From Companilactobacillus heilongjiangensis (GTDB lineage: Bacteria; Bacillota; Bacilli; Lactobacillales; Lactobacillaceae): a stretch of 64,000 nt of DNA. The stretch lies in NCBI RefSeq assembly GCF_000831645.3, contig NZ_CP012559.1, forward strand, positions 558,001 to 622,000, written 5' to 3'. The notes beneath the pieces were generated by a model, which saw only the letters and a list, made by a program, of their open reading frames with translations, did no database searches and was not told where the DNA came from. The stretch's first letter is position 1. The number at the start of each line of letters is the position of its first letter. Of this stretch, positions 8,034 to 17,904 are shown in pieces. The position numbers were made by a program, and so were the translations under genes.

Positions 8034-8987
8034 ATGGAAAGTTTACTAACAGAACAACCGCGAGTTGTTAATGAATTTAAAAAAATTATTTCGACCAATA
8101 TGTTGTCACACGCATATTTGATCGACAATGCTTCATCCAAAATTAGGCAGCAGATGGCTATTTGGTTAGCACAGAGTCAGTTTTGTGAAAATTTACAAGA
8201 TGGTGCTCCTGACCAAACGTGTCAAAAGTGTCAGACAATTGCTTTGGGCGATAATCCTGATGTGTTAGAGATTCAGACCGAAAAGCAAAGTATCGGTGTT
8301 GACGACATCAAATTTTTCAAAAAGGAAGCCAATATGGCTGCTACGCAAGGTAAACGAAGAATTTTGATTATCGACGAAGCTGAGAAGATGACCGTTCAAG
8401 CTGCGAATAATCTGTTGAAAACTATTGAAGAACCAGAAGGTAATCTGATGATTATCTTGTTGGCCGATTCGGCTAAGCAACTTTTACCGACTATCCAATC
8501 ACGTGTGCAGATTTTTCATCTGTCGAACCAGAGTAACGATGATGAAATTGCTAGTTTGGTTGCAGTGGGATTTAAGAGTGACCAAGCAGAACGAGCTTTA
8601 AAAGTTACCGATATTAAATATTTGGAAAGTATTACGGGCGATAAATACCAAGCTTTGAGTACAGCACTCGCGAGTTGGTTAAAAGAAGTTAACAAACAAA
8701 AAATAAATAGTTTTGTCGACATACAGACTGATATCATGCCTTTAGTTGAGAATAAAGATCAACAACATTTGGTTTTCGACATGTTGAATCAAATTTTTAG
8801 TGATATATTATCAATTAGGTACAATTTAGAAAAATCAACATTAACGTCGGTGGATATCTTGGATCAAAAGGGTATCAAGAAAATTGTTAGTATGTCGGAT
8901 GATTTATTTACAGCTGAACAAATGTGGAAAAGTAATGTATCGTTTCAGGCTATTTTAGAAGATTTATCATTAAAATTTGTGGATTAG
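8034..8987 (+). CDS. holB: DNA polymerase III subunit delta'
   Basis: 317 aa. Clamp-loader AAA+ relative of DnaX without a true Walker A: the equivalent position reads IDNASSKIRQQM. Zinc-type cysteines CENLQDGAPDQTCQKC, DEAEKM Walker-B-like motif, and SRVQIF SRC-type motif. Follows darA by 2 nt. No ricT/yaaT homologue lies between it and yabA, unlike B. subtilis. Confidence 0.95.
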   Translation: MESLLTEQPRVVNEFKKIISTNMLSHAYLIDNASSKIRQQMAIWLAQSQFCENLQDGAPDQTCQKCQTIALGDNPDVLEIQTEKQSIGVDDIKFFKKEANMAATQGKRRILIIDEAEKMTVQAANNLLKTIEEPEGNLMIILLADSAKQLLPTIQSRVQIFHLSNQSNDDEIASLVAVGFKSDQAERALKVTDIKYLESITGDKYQALSTALASWLKEVNKQKINSFVDIQTDIMPLVENKDQQHLVFDMLNQIFSDILSIRYNLEKSTLTSVDILDQKGIKKIVSMSDDLFTAEQMWKSNVSFQAILEDLSLKFVD

Positions 8988-8998
8988 TAGGTGAAATC

Positions 8999-9364
8999 AT
9001 GGCAGAGAAAGATTTATATGATGAATTTGAGACAATCACAAATCAATTGAATGATATAACTAAAAAGGTTTCTTTGCTGAAAGAGGAACTATCCAAGGCT
9101 CTTGAAGAAAAAGAAGAGTTAAAGATAGAGAATCAAAATCTTCGTAAACATTTGGAAAAAATGGGTTATGAGGACAAGGATATTAAAGGCAATGAATTAT
9201 CTTACTCACGATTGAATCTTGAGAGTTTATATCGTAAAGGATTTCATGTTTGCCAACAATTCTACGGAACTCACCGTAAGGACAAGGAAGAATGTATCTT
9301 CTGTACCAACGTCCTTTATGGCAGTAACGACAAAGGTAAGAAAAAGAAAGTTAATATTAGATAA
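8999..9364 (+). CDS. yabA: DNA replication initiation control protein YabA
   Basis: 121 aa. An N-terminal coiled coil (about residues 5-58) is joined to a C-terminal zinc domain with H83, C85, C99 and C102. YabA binds DnaA and DnaN and limits re-initiation. Operon position downstream of holB is conserved. Confidence 0.94.
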   Translation: MAEKDLYDEFETITNQLNDITKKVSLLKEELSKALEEKEELKIENQNLRKHLEKMGYEDKDIKGNELSYSRLNLESLYRKGFHVCQQFYGTHRKDKEECIFCTNVLYGSNDKGKKKKVNIR

Positions 9365-9378
9365 GGGGAGCTATTTGA

Positions 9379-10254
9379 ATGAAAGAACAAAGGAGTTTTG
9401 TTGATAATTCGAAGGGCTGCCTTTTTTTAGTGCCAACACCAATTGGTAATTTAGAAGATATGACTTTTCGAGCTGTCAACACGTTAAAAGACGTCGATTT
9501 AGTTGCAGCTGAGGATACACGTAATACTAAAAATTTATTAAATCATTTTGAAATACCAACAGAATTAATAAGTTTTCATGATCATAATACTGCTCAACGT
9601 ATTCCAGAATTAATAGAAAAAATGAATGCCGGTGTCAAAATTGCTCAAGTCAGTGATGCTGGTGCACCATCAATCAGTGATCCTGGTAAAGAACTAGTTA
9701 AAGCTGCCATTAAGGCTGATATTCCAGTGGTTCCACTACCCGGAGCTACTGCTTCAGTTACAGCCTTGATTGCTTCAGGGATTGCACCACAGCCGTTTTA
9801 TTTCTATGGATTTTTACCTCGTAAAGGTAAGGAAAGAACTGAAGCTTTGAACAATCTGTCTCAACGTGAGGAAACAACGATTGTTTATGAATCTCCATAT
9901 CGTGTTAAGAAGACGATTCAAGATTTGATCGATAACTTTGGAGCTGACCGTCAAATTACTTTAGCACGGGAATTAACGAAGATTCACGAAGCTTTCTTAC
10001 GTGGCAGTTTGGAACAAGTTGCTGAGTATTATCAAGACAATGATCCTAAGGGTGAATATGTTTTGATTATTGCTGGAAAGCCAGTTGAGGCCGCTACTCA
10101 AGAGGAATCTGATGATGACTTGGTCGTAGCAGTGGATAGTTTAATTAAACAAGGTGAAAAGCCAAACAAAGCAATCAAAGAGGTTGCGGCTCGTAATGGA
10201 TTGAAGAAACAGGATGTTTACAATCTTTATCACGGAATCGGAGAGGAACAATAG
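9379..10254 (+). CDS. rsmI: 16S rRNA 2'-O-methyltransferase RsmI (C1402)
   Basis: 291 aa. Tetrapyrrole-methylase fold with FLVPTPIGNLEDMTFRAV near the N-terminus and VSDAGAPSISDPG. The C-terminal helical domain is characteristic of RsmI. ATG 9379 follows AAGGGGAG. It overlaps the next gene by one base at its TAG. Confidence 0.96.
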   Translation: MKEQRSFVDNSKGCLFLVPTPIGNLEDMTFRAVNTLKDVDLVAAEDTRNTKNLLNHFEIPTELISFHDHNTAQRIPELIEKMNAGVKIAQVSDAGAPSISDPGKELVKAAIKADIPVVPLPGATASVTALIASGIAPQPFYFYGFLPRKGKERTEALNNLSQREETTIVYESPYRVKKTIQDLIDNFGADRQITLARELTKIHEAFLRGSLEQVAEYYQDNDPKGEYVLIIAGKPVEAATQEESDDDLVVAVDSLIKQGEKPNKAIKEVAARNGLKKQDVYNLYHGIGEEQ

Positions 10255-10997
10255 TGACAGAGAAAAGAACTTTTGCAATTGAAATGGAAGTACCGTATTA
10301 TTTCGTCAACTTTTCAGGAGAAATGCGCCTGTCAGCTTTGATTGATATAATGCTATTAACTTCAGAAAAGCAGCTCCATCAGTCAGACTTAGATAGTGCG
10401 GAAATGGTTCAGAACGAAGGACTCGGTTGGGTCGTTGTTCAATATCATATGGATATTAAGCAGATGCCTAAACTCGGTCAAAAGTTGAAAGTTATCACCC
10501 AAGCAACTAGTTATAATAAGTATTTCTTCTATCGTAATTTCTGGATTGAAGATGAAAATGGCGACACAATCGTTAAAGCTGAAAGTGCCTTTGTTTTGAT
10601 TGATATTAAAGAACGTAAGATTGTCGGAGCCAATGATCGTTTAGATGATAAGTTTGGGGCTGAAGAAACTACTAAGCTCAAGCGTTTTAATCGTTTAAAA
10701 GTGCCGGATGATTACGACTTCAAGCAACCACAACATATTGGTTACTATAATATCGATGTTAATAAACATGTTAATAATTCATATTATTTCGACTGGATGG
10801 TCGATACATTAGATATGGACTTTATCGGCAGTCACACACTCAAGAGTATGGATATTAAATATGACAAAGAGTTGAATATTGAGAGTGAACCAGTTTCATA
10901 TGCGAAACTCGATAATACGAATAATAAATCAATTCATTGGATAAAGAATGGTGACGTACTGAACGTTATTGCTCAATTTGAATGGAAAGATAAGTAA
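10254..10997 (+). CDS. Acyl-ACP thioesterase (FatA/FatB-like)
   Basis: 247 aa, two tandem hot-dog domains. The second carries the NIDVNKHVNNSYYFDWM stretch with the conserved Asn and His of acyl-ACP thioesterases. It releases free fatty acids from acyl-ACP. GTG start at 10254 overlaps the rsmI stop and follows GGAGAGG, so translation is probably coupled. Last gene of the tmk operon. Confidence 0.9.
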   Translation: MTEKRTFAIEMEVPYYFVNFSGEMRLSALIDIMLLTSEKQLHQSDLDSAEMVQNEGLGWVVVQYHMDIKQMPKLGQKLKVITQATSYNKYFFYRNFWIEDENGDTIVKAESAFVLIDIKERKIVGANDRLDDKFGAEETTKLKRFNRLKVPDDYDFKQPQHIGYYNIDVNKHVNNSYYFDWMVDTLDMDFIGSHTLKSMDIKYDKELNIESEPVSYAKLDNTNNKSIHWIKNGDVLNVIAQFEWKDK

Positions 10998-11013
10998 TTT
11001 ACAAACAAAATAC

Positions 11014-11041
11014 TTGCTTACAGAAAATATAGTGTTATTAT
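11014..11041 (+). promoter_or_regulatory. Probable promoter of the folate-transporter transcript
   Basis: TTGCTT at 11014-11019 and TATTAT at 11036-11041 with a 16-bp spacer, just ahead of the THF riboswitch. Confidence 0.45.
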
Positions 11042-11059
11042 TGACGAGTACTTAAAAAT

Positions 11060-11160
11060 TTGGGGTAGGGTTCAAGGCGTCAAGTGTCGATGGAACGGAA
11101 TGTGAACATCGAACAAAGAGTTTTCTCGCGATCTTGGATCCGCATTCGCCACTTTATATA
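11060..11160 (+). promoter_or_regulatory. Tetrahydrofolate (THF-I) riboswitch
   Basis: The segment aligns block by block with my memory of the streptococcal folT THF riboswitch: GGGGTAGGG, then GGCGTCAAGTGTCGATGG, ACGGAATGTGAACATCGAA, then TCTCGCG and GGATCCGCATTCGCC. GATG/CATC closes the P3-like arm. It lies directly upstream of a FolT-type transporter, the usual target. Confidence 0.82.
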
Positions 11161-11188
11161 CGTCTCTTTTGCCTATATCTGGTGGCAG

Positions 11189-11201
11189 CTCCTTTCGGGA
11201 G
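11189..11201 (+). promoter_or_regulatory. Hairpin over the folT ribosome binding site
   Basis: CTCC pairs with GGAG across TTTCG, hiding the Shine-Dalgarno sequence 9 nt before ATG 11211. This suggests the THF riboswitch controls translation initiation; no terminator T-run is present here. Confidence 0.5.
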
Positions 11202-11210
11202 ATGTCGATT

Positions 11211-11732
11211 ATGAACAGTAGAAGTTCAGTAATAAGCGTTCAAGAAGTTACTTGGATGGCGTTATTGATAGCATTACAAATGGTGCTATCAAAATTATCA
11301 TTCGGTAGCAATACCTTGAAAGTTGGATTCAGTTTTATTGCAATTGGGTTATTAGGTTATTATTTCGGACCTTTTAAAGCTGCAATAGCTAATGTGTTAG
11401 CTGATGTGATTGGTCATTCAGTCTTATCAGCAGGAAGTGCATTCTTCCTTGGATTCACTTTTTCAGCGTTGGTAGCAGGTGCAATTTATGGTTTCATGCT
11501 TTATAACCACAAAGTAACAATTTGGAGAAGTTTTCTCACTGTATTGCTGATTACAGTAATCGTAAATATAGGTTTGAATACTTTGTGGATTCACATGATG
11601 ACTAACGTGCCTTATGTAACTTTATTGGTTCCAAGACTTGTGAAAGAGGCGTTCAGTCTGGTTTATCAGACGGGTCTTTTATATATCGTCCTTAAATGGA
11701 TTGATAATTCGAAATTCAATAAAATCGGCTAA
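11211..11732 (+). CDS. folT: Folate ECF transporter S component (FolT-like)
   Basis: 173-aa polytopic membrane protein, about five to six helices, with the ECF S-component pattern. It binds folates and works with the shared EcfAA'T module encoded elsewhere. The start is chosen as ATG 11211 after CGGGAG; upstream ATGs at 11169 and 11202 fall in the riboswitch or SD hairpin. The THF riboswitch upstream is the main evidence for folate rather than another vitamin. Confidence 0.85.
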   Translation: MNSRSSVISVQEVTWMALLIALQMVLSKLSFGSNTLKVGFSFIAIGLLGYYFGPFKAAIANVLADVIGHSVLSAGSAFFLGFTFSALVAGAIYGFMLYNHKVTIWRSFLTVLLITVIVNIGLNTLWIHMMTNVPYVTLLVPRLVKEAFSLVYQTGLLYIVLKWIDNSKFNKIG

Positions 11733-11750
11733 TAGGGCCGATTTTTTTTT
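11722..11750 (+). terminator. folT terminator
   Basis: AATCGGC pairs with GCCGATT, then a run of T. The folT stop codon lies at the loop side of the stem. Confidence 0.9.
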
Positions 11751-11799
11751 GTACAAAAATTCTGTGTTAAAATAGTTTTATTAAGAATGAGGGATAAAT

Positions 11800-12522
11800 A
11801 TGAAAATTTTAGCATTTGATTCATCTAATAAGCCGCTATCCGTTGCCGTTGTAGTTGATGGCAAAGTTTTAGCTCATTTGGAGTCGACTGAAAAGAAGAC
11901 TCACAGTATTACTATTTTGCCAGATATTAAAAAAGCTTTAGCCGAATCTAACTTAACTATTGACGATATCGACTTAATTGCGGTTGCTAAAGGACCCGGT
12001 TCTTACACTGGAGTCAGAATCGCGGTTACAGTTGCTAAGACTTTAGCAGATACTTTGCACAAGAATTTAGTCGGAGTTTCTAGCCTAGAATTATTAGCTG
12101 CTAACGGGGACAAAGCTCATATTCTAGTGCCATTAATGGATGCTAGAAATGACAATGCATTTGCTGGAGTTTATCAAAACTCACGTGATAAGTTTGTCAG
12201 TATCATTGGGGATCATCACACTTCAATGGAGAAATTATTCGCTGCTTTGAAGGAATATGATGAAGATCAACTGGAATTTATCAACGCTACACCAAGATTA
12301 CAAGAATTAATTCAAAATCAATTTCCAAATGCCAAAATTATTGCCGCTGAAGATTCATTGCCAGATGCAGCTAAGCTTGCCAAATTAGCTGAGTCAAAGA
12401 AACCAGTTACTGATATTGATGATTTTGTGCCAACATATTTACGTTTGACACAAGCTGAGCATGACTGGTATGCCAAAGGACATAAGGATGACGGCAATGT
12501 TTCTTATGTTGAAGAAGTTTAA
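11800..12522 (+). CDS. tsaB: tRNA t6A biosynthesis protein TsaB
   Basis: 240 aa. ASKHA fold, N-terminal MKILAFDSSNKPLSVAVV and AVAKGPGSYTGVRIAV. It partners with TsaD, TsaE and TsaC to make N6-threonylcarbamoyladenosine in tRNAs reading ANN codons. A TGTTAAAAT extended -10-like sequence lies near 11764. First gene of tsaB-rimI-tsaD; tsaE is not in this window. Confidence 0.95.
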   Translation: MKILAFDSSNKPLSVAVVVDGKVLAHLESTEKKTHSITILPDIKKALAESNLTIDDIDLIAVAKGPGSYTGVRIAVTVAKTLADTLHKNLVGVSSLELLAANGDKAHILVPLMDARNDNAFAGVYQNSRDKFVSIIGDHHTSMEKLFAALKEYDEDQLEFINATPRLQELIQNQFPNAKIIAAEDSLPDAAKLAKLAESKKPVTDIDDFVPTYLRLTQAEHDWYAKGHKDDGNVSYVEEV

Positions 12523-13036
12523 AAAGTTATTTTCTAATAAAACCATGAAATTTGATTTTGAAGAACAAATAGTTTCAATTGAAGATCGAAAGTTTACTTT
12601 AAGAAAAGCTAGTCCCAAAGATGCTATTCAATTTATGAAGATTCAGGAAACAATTTATCCAATTCCAGTTCCATGGCCAATTGATATCGTGCGGATGGAA
12701 ATTGATAATAGGAATGCACTTTATTTGTCGTTAGTTGAAAATGAGCGAGTGATTGCCTTTATCGGAGTTTCGTTGGGAGATAAAGCTGAGTCGCATATTA
12801 CTAATTTAGCTGTGGATGCTGATTACCAGAATATGGGGATTGGTCATTTACTATTGAATGAAGTTTTTAATTACTGTCGCGCACGTGAGTATCAGAAGAT
12901 GTCATTAGAAGTGGACGTAACTAATGATTCAGCGTTAGCTTTGTACGATGCGTTTGGGTTTAAAGTTCGAACTGTGCATAAGAAGTATTATTTTAGAAAT
13001 CATCACGATGCATGGGAAATGATCGTTGATCTATGA
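12497..13036 (+). CDS. rimI: Ribosomal-protein-alanine acetyltransferase RimI
   Basis: GNAT-fold N-acetyltransferase, about 179 aa from ATG 12497, which has AAGGA 8 nt upstream. Earlier (12461) and later (12506, 12545) ATGs are alternatives. Acetyl-CoA loop QNMGIGH and the NLAVDADY strand are clear. It overlaps the 3' end of tsaB out of frame and tsaD starts just after its stop, as in other Firmicutes. The substrate is inferred from the family. Confidence 0.88.
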   Translation: MFLMLKKFKKLFSNKTMKFDFEEQIVSIEDRKFTLRKASPKDAIQFMKIQETIYPIPVPWPIDIVRMEIDNRNALYLSLVENERVIAFIGVSLGDKAESHITNLAVDADYQNMGIGHLLLNEVFNYCRAREYQKMSLEVDVTNDSALALYDAFGFKVRTVHKKYYFRNHHDAWEMIVDL

Positions 13037-13046
13037 GGAGATTACT

Positions 13047-14069
13047 GTGGAAAAAGATACATTAATAATGTCGTTTGAAAGTAGCTGTGATGAGACATCA
13101 GTTGCTATTATTAAGAATGGTAAGGAAATTTTATCGAATATTATTGCAACACAAATAAAGAGCCACCAACGTTTCGGTGGAGTTGTGCCCGAAGTTGCCA
13201 GTAGACACCACGTTGAAGAGGTTACTAAGTGTATCGATTTGGCGCTGGATAAAGCTAAAGTTGGCTACGAAGATCTCGATGCCGTTGCTGTTACTTATGG
13301 ACCAGGCCTAGTTGGTTCATTGTTGATTGGAATCATGGCAGCGAAGACAGTAGCATTTGCCCACAATTTACCATTGATTAAAGTTAATCACTTGGCCGGA
13401 CACATTTATTCAGCTAACTTTGTGACTGAATTACAATATCCATTCATGTCATTGTTAGTTTCTGGTGGACACACTGAACTAGTTTTGGTCACAGCTCCCG
13501 GAGTTTTCCACACCTTGGGCGATACCCGTGATGATGCCGTTGGGGAAGCTTATGACAAAATTGGTCGTGTGCTGGGTATCAACTATCCAGCTGGTAAAAA
13601 AGTCGATGAGATGGCTGCTGTTGGAAAAGATACTTTCAATTTCCCTAGAGCCATGGTTCAAGAAGATAACTTGGACTTCAGTTTCAGTGGCTTGAAGAGT
13701 GCGTTTATCAATACTGTTCATCACGCTGATCAAGTTCATGAAGAGTTGAACAAGGATGATTTGGCTGCCAGTTTCCAAGGCGCCGTGTTAGATATTTTGA
13801 CAAATAAGACATTCAAAGCTTTGAAATTGCATCCAGTTAAGCAATTGATTGTTGGTGGTGGAGTTTCAGCTAACCAAGGTTTGCGTAAACGCTTGGCTGA
13901 AGAGATTGAAAAACGTGATATGGATATGGAATTGGTATTCCCTCCATTGCGTTTGTGTGGCGATAATGCAGCTATGATTGGTGCTATGGCTCAGATTCAA
14001 TATGACAAGGGTGACTTTGCAGAATTGGATTTGAATGCTGATCCTAGTTTGGATTTTGATATGGAATAG
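13047..14069 (+). CDS. tsaD: tRNA N6-threonylcarbamoyladenosine transferase TsaD
   Basis: 340 aa. [14 protein letters not shown] motif, metal-binding HLAGHIYSA histidines, [10 protein letters not shown] and [12 protein letters not shown]. Start GTG 13047 is preferred because GAGGAG lies 6 nt upstream and overlaps the rimI stop; a TTG at 13026 lies inside rimI. TsaD transfers the threonylcarbamoyl group to A37. Repeat copy 5 begins 6 nt after the stop. Confidence 0.96.
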   Translation: MEKDTLIMSFESSCDETSVAIIKNGKEILSNIIATQIKSHQRFGGVVPEVASRHHVEEVTKCIDLALDKAKVGYEDLDAVAVTYGPGLVGSLLIGIMAAKTVAFAHNLPLIKVNHLAGHIYSANFVTELQYPFMSLLVSGGHTELVLVTAPGVFHTLGDTRDDAVGEAYDKIGRVLGINYPAGKKVDEMAAVGKDTFNFPRAMVQEDNLDFSFSGLKSAFINTVHHADQVHEELNKDDLAASFQGAVLDILTNKTFKALKLHPVKQLIVGGGVSANQGLRKRLAEEIEKRDMDMELVFPPLRLCGDNAAMIGAMAQIQYDKGDFAELDLNADPSLDFDME

Positions 14070-14075
14070 GGTTTT

Positions 14076-14250
14076 GCCGCCGGAGGCTGGCAGTAATATA
14101 GCCTGCGGTGTGACCGGTTCGAGCCAAGGTCTCTCACCTCGATTTTGAGCTTTGCAAAAACCGCAAATCTCAAAATACGTCAGTGGAGTAAGGGCTAAAG
14201 CCCTAACACCACTTGCACTGCGGGCTATATTACTGCCAGCCTCCGGCTAA
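14076..14250 (-). repeat. Structured intergenic element copy 5 (class B, minus; unpaired)
   Basis: Perfect 25-bp terminal arms 14079-14103 and 14223-14247. GGC end 6 nt after the tsaD stop. No facing plus copy follows. The remaining sequence up to 14527 is AT-rich and contains one terminator. Confidence 0.93.
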
Positions 14251-14347
14251 GTTGTTTGAGGGCTCTAGGTTATTGATATATTGCAGTTTAATTAGTCTTC
14301 AAAATTATTAATGCTTTGTAATACTTAAATGTGAATAAATTTATAGG

Positions 14348-14384
14348 GATGCCATCGAAGTTTTAATCGGTGGTGTCTTTTTTT
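14348..14384 (+). terminator. Terminator downstream of tsaD and repeat copy 5
   Basis: GATGCCATCG pairs with CGGTGGTGTC using two G-U pairs, then a T-run. Confidence 0.75.
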
Positions 14385-14527
14385 GCTGTGCATAAGTTTT
14401 CTTTTGGCTGAAATTTAAAGATGAAATATCAATTATATTTTTCCTTTAATATTTCCTATTGCCCCCACAAACCAAATAATATAAGATAGCCTCAACACAA
14501 TCGAAAGATGAAAGAAGAGGAATCACT

Positions 14528-14794
14528 ATGAAAGCTATTCTGACAGTTTTGGGTCACGACCAGGTTGGTATTGTGGCTAAGGTTTCAACTAAGTTGGCTG
14601 AACTTGACGTCAATATTATTGATATTTCGCAGACTTTGATGCATGACAACTTTACGATGATGATGATGGTGACATGGGATGATGCCACTAAATTTGACAC
14701 GATCAAAGATAACTTGAGTGAACTTGGTCAAGCCACTGGTTTGGACATTCGCATTCAACGTGAAGAAATCTTTGATGCGATTCAGAAACTTTAG
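14528..14794 (+). CDS. ACT domain protein, UPF0237 family
   Basis: 88-aa single ACT domain ([28 protein letters not shown]). ACT domains bind small ligands, often amino acids. RBS AAGAGGAA precedes ATG 14528. It is followed 9 nt later by a UPF0210 gene, the pairing usual in Firmicutes. Ligand unknown. Confidence 0.9.
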   Translation: MKAILTVLGHDQVGIVAKVSTKLAELDVNIIDISQTLMHDNFTMMMMVTWDDATKFDTIKDNLSELGQATGLDIRIQREEIFDAIQKL

Positions 14795-14803
14795 GAGGCT
14801 GCC

Positions 14804-16147
14804 ATGGAAACTAATTCGATTTTAGAAACGATTCAGATGATTTCGGAAGAAAAACTCGACATTCGGACGATTACAATGGGTATTTCGTTGTTTGATTGTA
14901 TCGATAGTGATGGTGAAAAGGCTCGTCAAAAAATTTACAATAAATTGATGACGAAAGCTAAGAATCTTGTTAAAGTAGCTGACCAAATTGAATCAGAATA
15001 TGGGATTCCTATCGTCAATAAGCGTATTTCGGTTACACCGATTTCCTTGATTGCTGCGGCTTCTGGCGACAAGGATTATGTAGCTTATGCTAAAACAATG
15101 GATCAGGCGGCCAAAGATTTAGGTGTTGATTTGATTGGTGGTTTTTCGGCTTTAGTTCAAAAAGGTTATCAATCTGGTGACGTCAAATTGATTCAATCGA
15201 TTCCACAAGCTTTGACGGAAACTAGTCGTGTCTGTGGCTCGGTCAATGTTGGTTCAACTCGTTCAGGTATCAACTTGGATGCGGTCGGTCAAATGGGTCA
15301 AGTGGTCAAAGATTTGGCAAAATTTGATCCTGTCAATTGTATGAGTTTAGTTATTTTTGCCAATGCGGTCGAAGATAATCCATTCATGGCTGGAGCTTTC
15401 CACGGTGTCGGTGAAGCTGATTGTGTCATCAACGTTGGTATCAGTGGTCCTGGAGTGGTCAAGAGTGCCCTAGAACATGTTAAAGGGCGACCAATCGATG
15501 TTGTTTCTGAGACTATTAAGAAGACGACGTTTAAAGTTACTAGAATGGGTCAATTCGTTGGAGATTTAGCTTCTAAGGCCTTGGGCGTACCTTTTGGTAT
15601 CGTAGACTTGTCATTGGCTCCCACACCTAACGAGGGAGATTCTGTGGCTGAAATTTTAGAAGAAATCGGTTTGGAAAGTGTCGGCGCTCCCGGAACTACC
15701 GCTGCTTTGGCATTGTTGAACGATGCAGTTAAAAAGGGTGGTGTCATGGCCTGTGAACACGTTGGTGGCTTGTCAGGTGCCTTTATCCCAGTTTCTGAAG
15801 ATGCTGAAATGATTCGTGCTGTTAATGCTGGCAATTTGAATATTGAAAAACTCGAGGCAATGACAGCTGTTTGTTCTGTTGGCCTTGATATGATTGCGAT
15901 TCCTGGCGATACAACGGCTGAAACTATCAGTGGAATGATTGCGGACGAAGCTGCAATTGGCGTTATCAATAATAAGACGACTGCGGTCAGAATTATTCCT
16001 GCTACTGGTAAAAAAGTTGGCGATGAAGTTGAGTTTGGCGGACTCTTTGGACGAGCACCAGTAATGGCGGTCAATACCAACAGTCCCGCGGACTTTATCC
16101 ATCGTGGCGGTAGAATTCCTGCACCTATCCATTCCTTTAAAAATTAA
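14804..16147 (+). CDS. UPF0210 / DUF711 (PFL-like fold) family protein
   Basis: 447 aa starting ATG 14804 after AGGAGGCTGCC. Sequence blocks [29 protein letters not shown] and [17 protein letters not shown] are typical of the family. It has a pyruvate-formate-lyase-like barrel by structure, but no catalytic role is established to my knowledge. Coupled to the ACT gene, which may be its regulatory subunit (inference). Confidence 0.88.
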   Translation: METNSILETIQMISEEKLDIRTITMGISLFDCIDSDGEKARQKIYNKLMTKAKNLVKVADQIESEYGIPIVNKRISVTPISLIAAASGDKDYVAYAKTMDQAAKDLGVDLIGGFSALVQKGYQSGDVKLIQSIPQALTETSRVCGSVNVGSTRSGINLDAVGQMGQVVKDLAKFDPVNCMSLVIFANAVEDNPFMAGAFHGVGEADCVINVGISGPGVVKSALEHVKGRPIDVVSETIKKTTFKVTRMGQFVGDLASKALGVPFGIVDLSLAPTPNEGDSVAEILEEIGLESVGAPGTTAALALLNDAVKKGGVMACEHVGGLSGAFIPVSEDAEMIRAVNAGNLNIEKLEAMTAVCSVGLDMIAIPGDTTAETISGMIADEAAIGVINNKTTAVRIIPATGKKVGDEVEFGGLFGRAPVMAVNTNSPADFIHRGGRIPAPIHSFKN

Positions 16148-16154
16148 CTTCACA

Positions 16155-16184
16155 AATACTGATATTCGTATCGGTATTTTTTTT
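16155..16184 (+). terminator. Terminator of the ACT-UPF0210 operon
   Basis: AAATACTGAT pairs with ATCGGTATT around ATTCG, then eight T. Confidence 0.85.
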
Positions 16185-16252
16185 GCTGTTTTTTTGAAAA
16201 AATCACTTAATTATTCGACCAAATTGTGGTACAAAGTATGGGAGGTGTATTC

Positions 16253-16963
16253 ATGAAAACCAGAACAAAGATTTCATACGTAATTTTAAAGTATGATGAT
16301 CAAACCGATAATATTTATACGAAGACATCAAATAATGAAAATCATGTCTACGAGATTCCTGCCTTTGACTACGTTCAAAAACGGGACGCTAACTTTAACG
16401 ATGCTAAAACTTATATTCTAGAAAAAGTGATCGACTTTCAAACTTTTGTGGATGAAAATCATATCTTTATTCCGTTCATCAATGTAACTTTTGAAAATGG
16501 AATCCGTGTTTATGATTACGTTGCGGTTATTTTTGAATCAATGAAAGATACCTTCTCATCAATGAATTACGAGTCATGGCATCGGGTCAAATATGATAGT
16601 GATACCAAAGTTTGGAATTTAGCCTGGGAAAGTGGCTTAACTGATCCAGTTGATTTCAAATTTACCAATAGTGCGTTGACTGGATATGTGGCTAATCCTA
16701 AAGGTGACGATAAATTGACCTTCAATAATGTGATGCATTTTGTGGCTGAGCAGACAAACGACTTTCCAATCTTAGGTTTGTTGTCAGGCAACAAGTTCAC
16801 GATGAAACAAGTTTTCCACTATCAAGATTTATTAGGATTGGAAACATTGAAAGCCGGCGATAACCGAACTTTTGAAAATCAATATGCGGATTCGATTCAA
16901 ACGATTGACGATGACAACCTAACGACATCTTATAAAATTAAAAATGATTATCTAAAAAAATAA
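16253..16963 (+). CDS. Hypothetical protein, no recognised family
   Basis: 236 aa from ATG 16253 (GGGAGGTG five nt upstream; a longer frame from 16226 has no RBS). Soluble, no signal peptide or membrane helix, rich in Asp, Asn and aromatic residues. I recall similar uncharacterised proteins in lactobacilli but cannot assign a function. Single gene with its own promoter region, convergent with the DUF368 gene. Confidence 0.75.
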   Translation: MKTRTKISYVILKYDDQTDNIYTKTSNNENHVYEIPAFDYVQKRDANFNDAKTYILEKVIDFQTFVDENHIFIPFINVTFENGIRVYDYVAVIFESMKDTFSSMNYESWHRVKYDSDTKVWNLAWESGLTDPVDFKFTNSALTGYVANPKGDDKLTFNNVMHFVAEQTNDFPILGLLSGNKFTMKQVFHYQDLLGLETLKAGDNRTFENQYADSIQTIDDDNLTTSYKIKNDYLKK

Positions 16964-16992
16964 CGCTGAGAAATTAATCTCAACGTTTTTTT
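16955..16992. terminator. Bidirectional terminator between convergent genes
   Basis: AACGCTGAGA pairs with TCTCAACGTT around an AATTAA loop. T-runs exist on both strands, serving the 16253 gene (plus) and the DUF368 gene (minus). Confidence 0.85.
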
Positions 16993-17842
16993 ATTTGTAT
17001 TTATCTTCTAATCGGCTCATCCACAAGGCTAGGATACAACCAAGAAGGAAGAAACCGATACTTAGAATCCAGTCCCAACCAGTGACATTTTGATAAGAAA
17101 TGCTCTCGCTTGAGTAAGGATTAGGAATCAAAATCAGAATAGTACTGGCTAAAACGATTCCCAAAATGAAATGATAAACTCGTGAATGATGGTGCTTGAT
17201 TAAACTTTCCATAGCCTTTGAAAAAGTCAGAATGGAAACTATTCCACCCAAAGCAATCGGAATGAAAACCAAGGGGGCAAACGATTTGAAGCCTTGTAAC
17301 ATCGGTGCGTACAGTCCCAAAATAATCAGTAGATTTGATGGGCTGAGTCCAGGAACTAAGACACCCAGGGCAATTAAAACTCCAGCAATGAAAAATCCGA
17401 AAGAGTTAGCTGGAATAGTTCCCAAAATTTCATTCATGAAGAATAGAAAAAGTCCGCCACCAATCAACATCGTGAAAAACCAGATGACGTCGTATTTGTC
17501 CCGCTTGGTTCGTGAAGTTGATTCTCGAATCAGAGTGGGAAGAGTACCGATAATAGTTCCTGCAAATCCCCAGAGAACAATCATCTGGTAGTGAGCCAGC
17601 AAGTATTCCAAAGGTTGTGACAGGACACCGATACCAACAATTCCACCAATACCAATTGGTAAAAAGTAAACGAAATCACGCTTAAAATTTTGTCTGACGT
17701 GTGCCATGAAACTCAGTAATCGTTCATAAATACCAAGAATAGCCGCCAAAACACCGCCCGAAACTCCGGGGAGAATGAATCCTAAAGCGATGATTACGCC
17801 TTTGAAGAAACGCACATAAATAGTATCTCGTTTTGTTTTCAT
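16991..17842 (-). CDS. DUF368 polyprenyl-phosphate translocase family (PopT-like)
   Basis: 283-aa polytopic membrane protein, about eight helices, with the family's two inverted repeats: GFILPGVSGGVLAAILGIYE near residue 16 and GVLVPGLSPSNLLIILGLYA in the second half. DUF368 proteins were reported as undecaprenyl-phosphate recycling flippases; that role is family knowledge. Start is ATG at 17842 on the minus strand after GAGGACCT. Repeat copies 6 and 7 lie upstream. Confidence 0.85.
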   Translation of the reverse strand: MKTKRDTIYVRFFKGVIIALGFILPGVSGGVLAAILGIYERLLSFMAHVRQNFKRDFVYFLPIGIGGIVGIGVLSQPLEYLLAHYQMIVLWGFAGTIIGTLPTLIRESTSRTKRDKYDVIWFFTMLIGGGLFLFFMNEILGTIPANSFGFFIAGVLIALGVLVPGLSPSNLLIILGLYAPMLQGFKSFAPLVFIPIALGGIVSILTFSKAMESLIKHHHSRVYHFILGIVLASTILILIPNPYSSESISYQNVTGWDWILSIGFFLLGCILALWMSRLEDKYK

Positions 17843-17904
17843 AGGTCCTCTTCGTAAAAGTTATTTCGTTCACATTATCAGAAAATATATACTATGGCAA
17901 GTTG

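Noticed and set aside
15550-16153. Long minus-strand frames inside the UPF0210 gene, and similar shadows in groEL, mutS, alaS and the WxL genes
   Set aside because: They overlap well-supported genes, lack ribosome binding sites and give low-complexity translations without family features.
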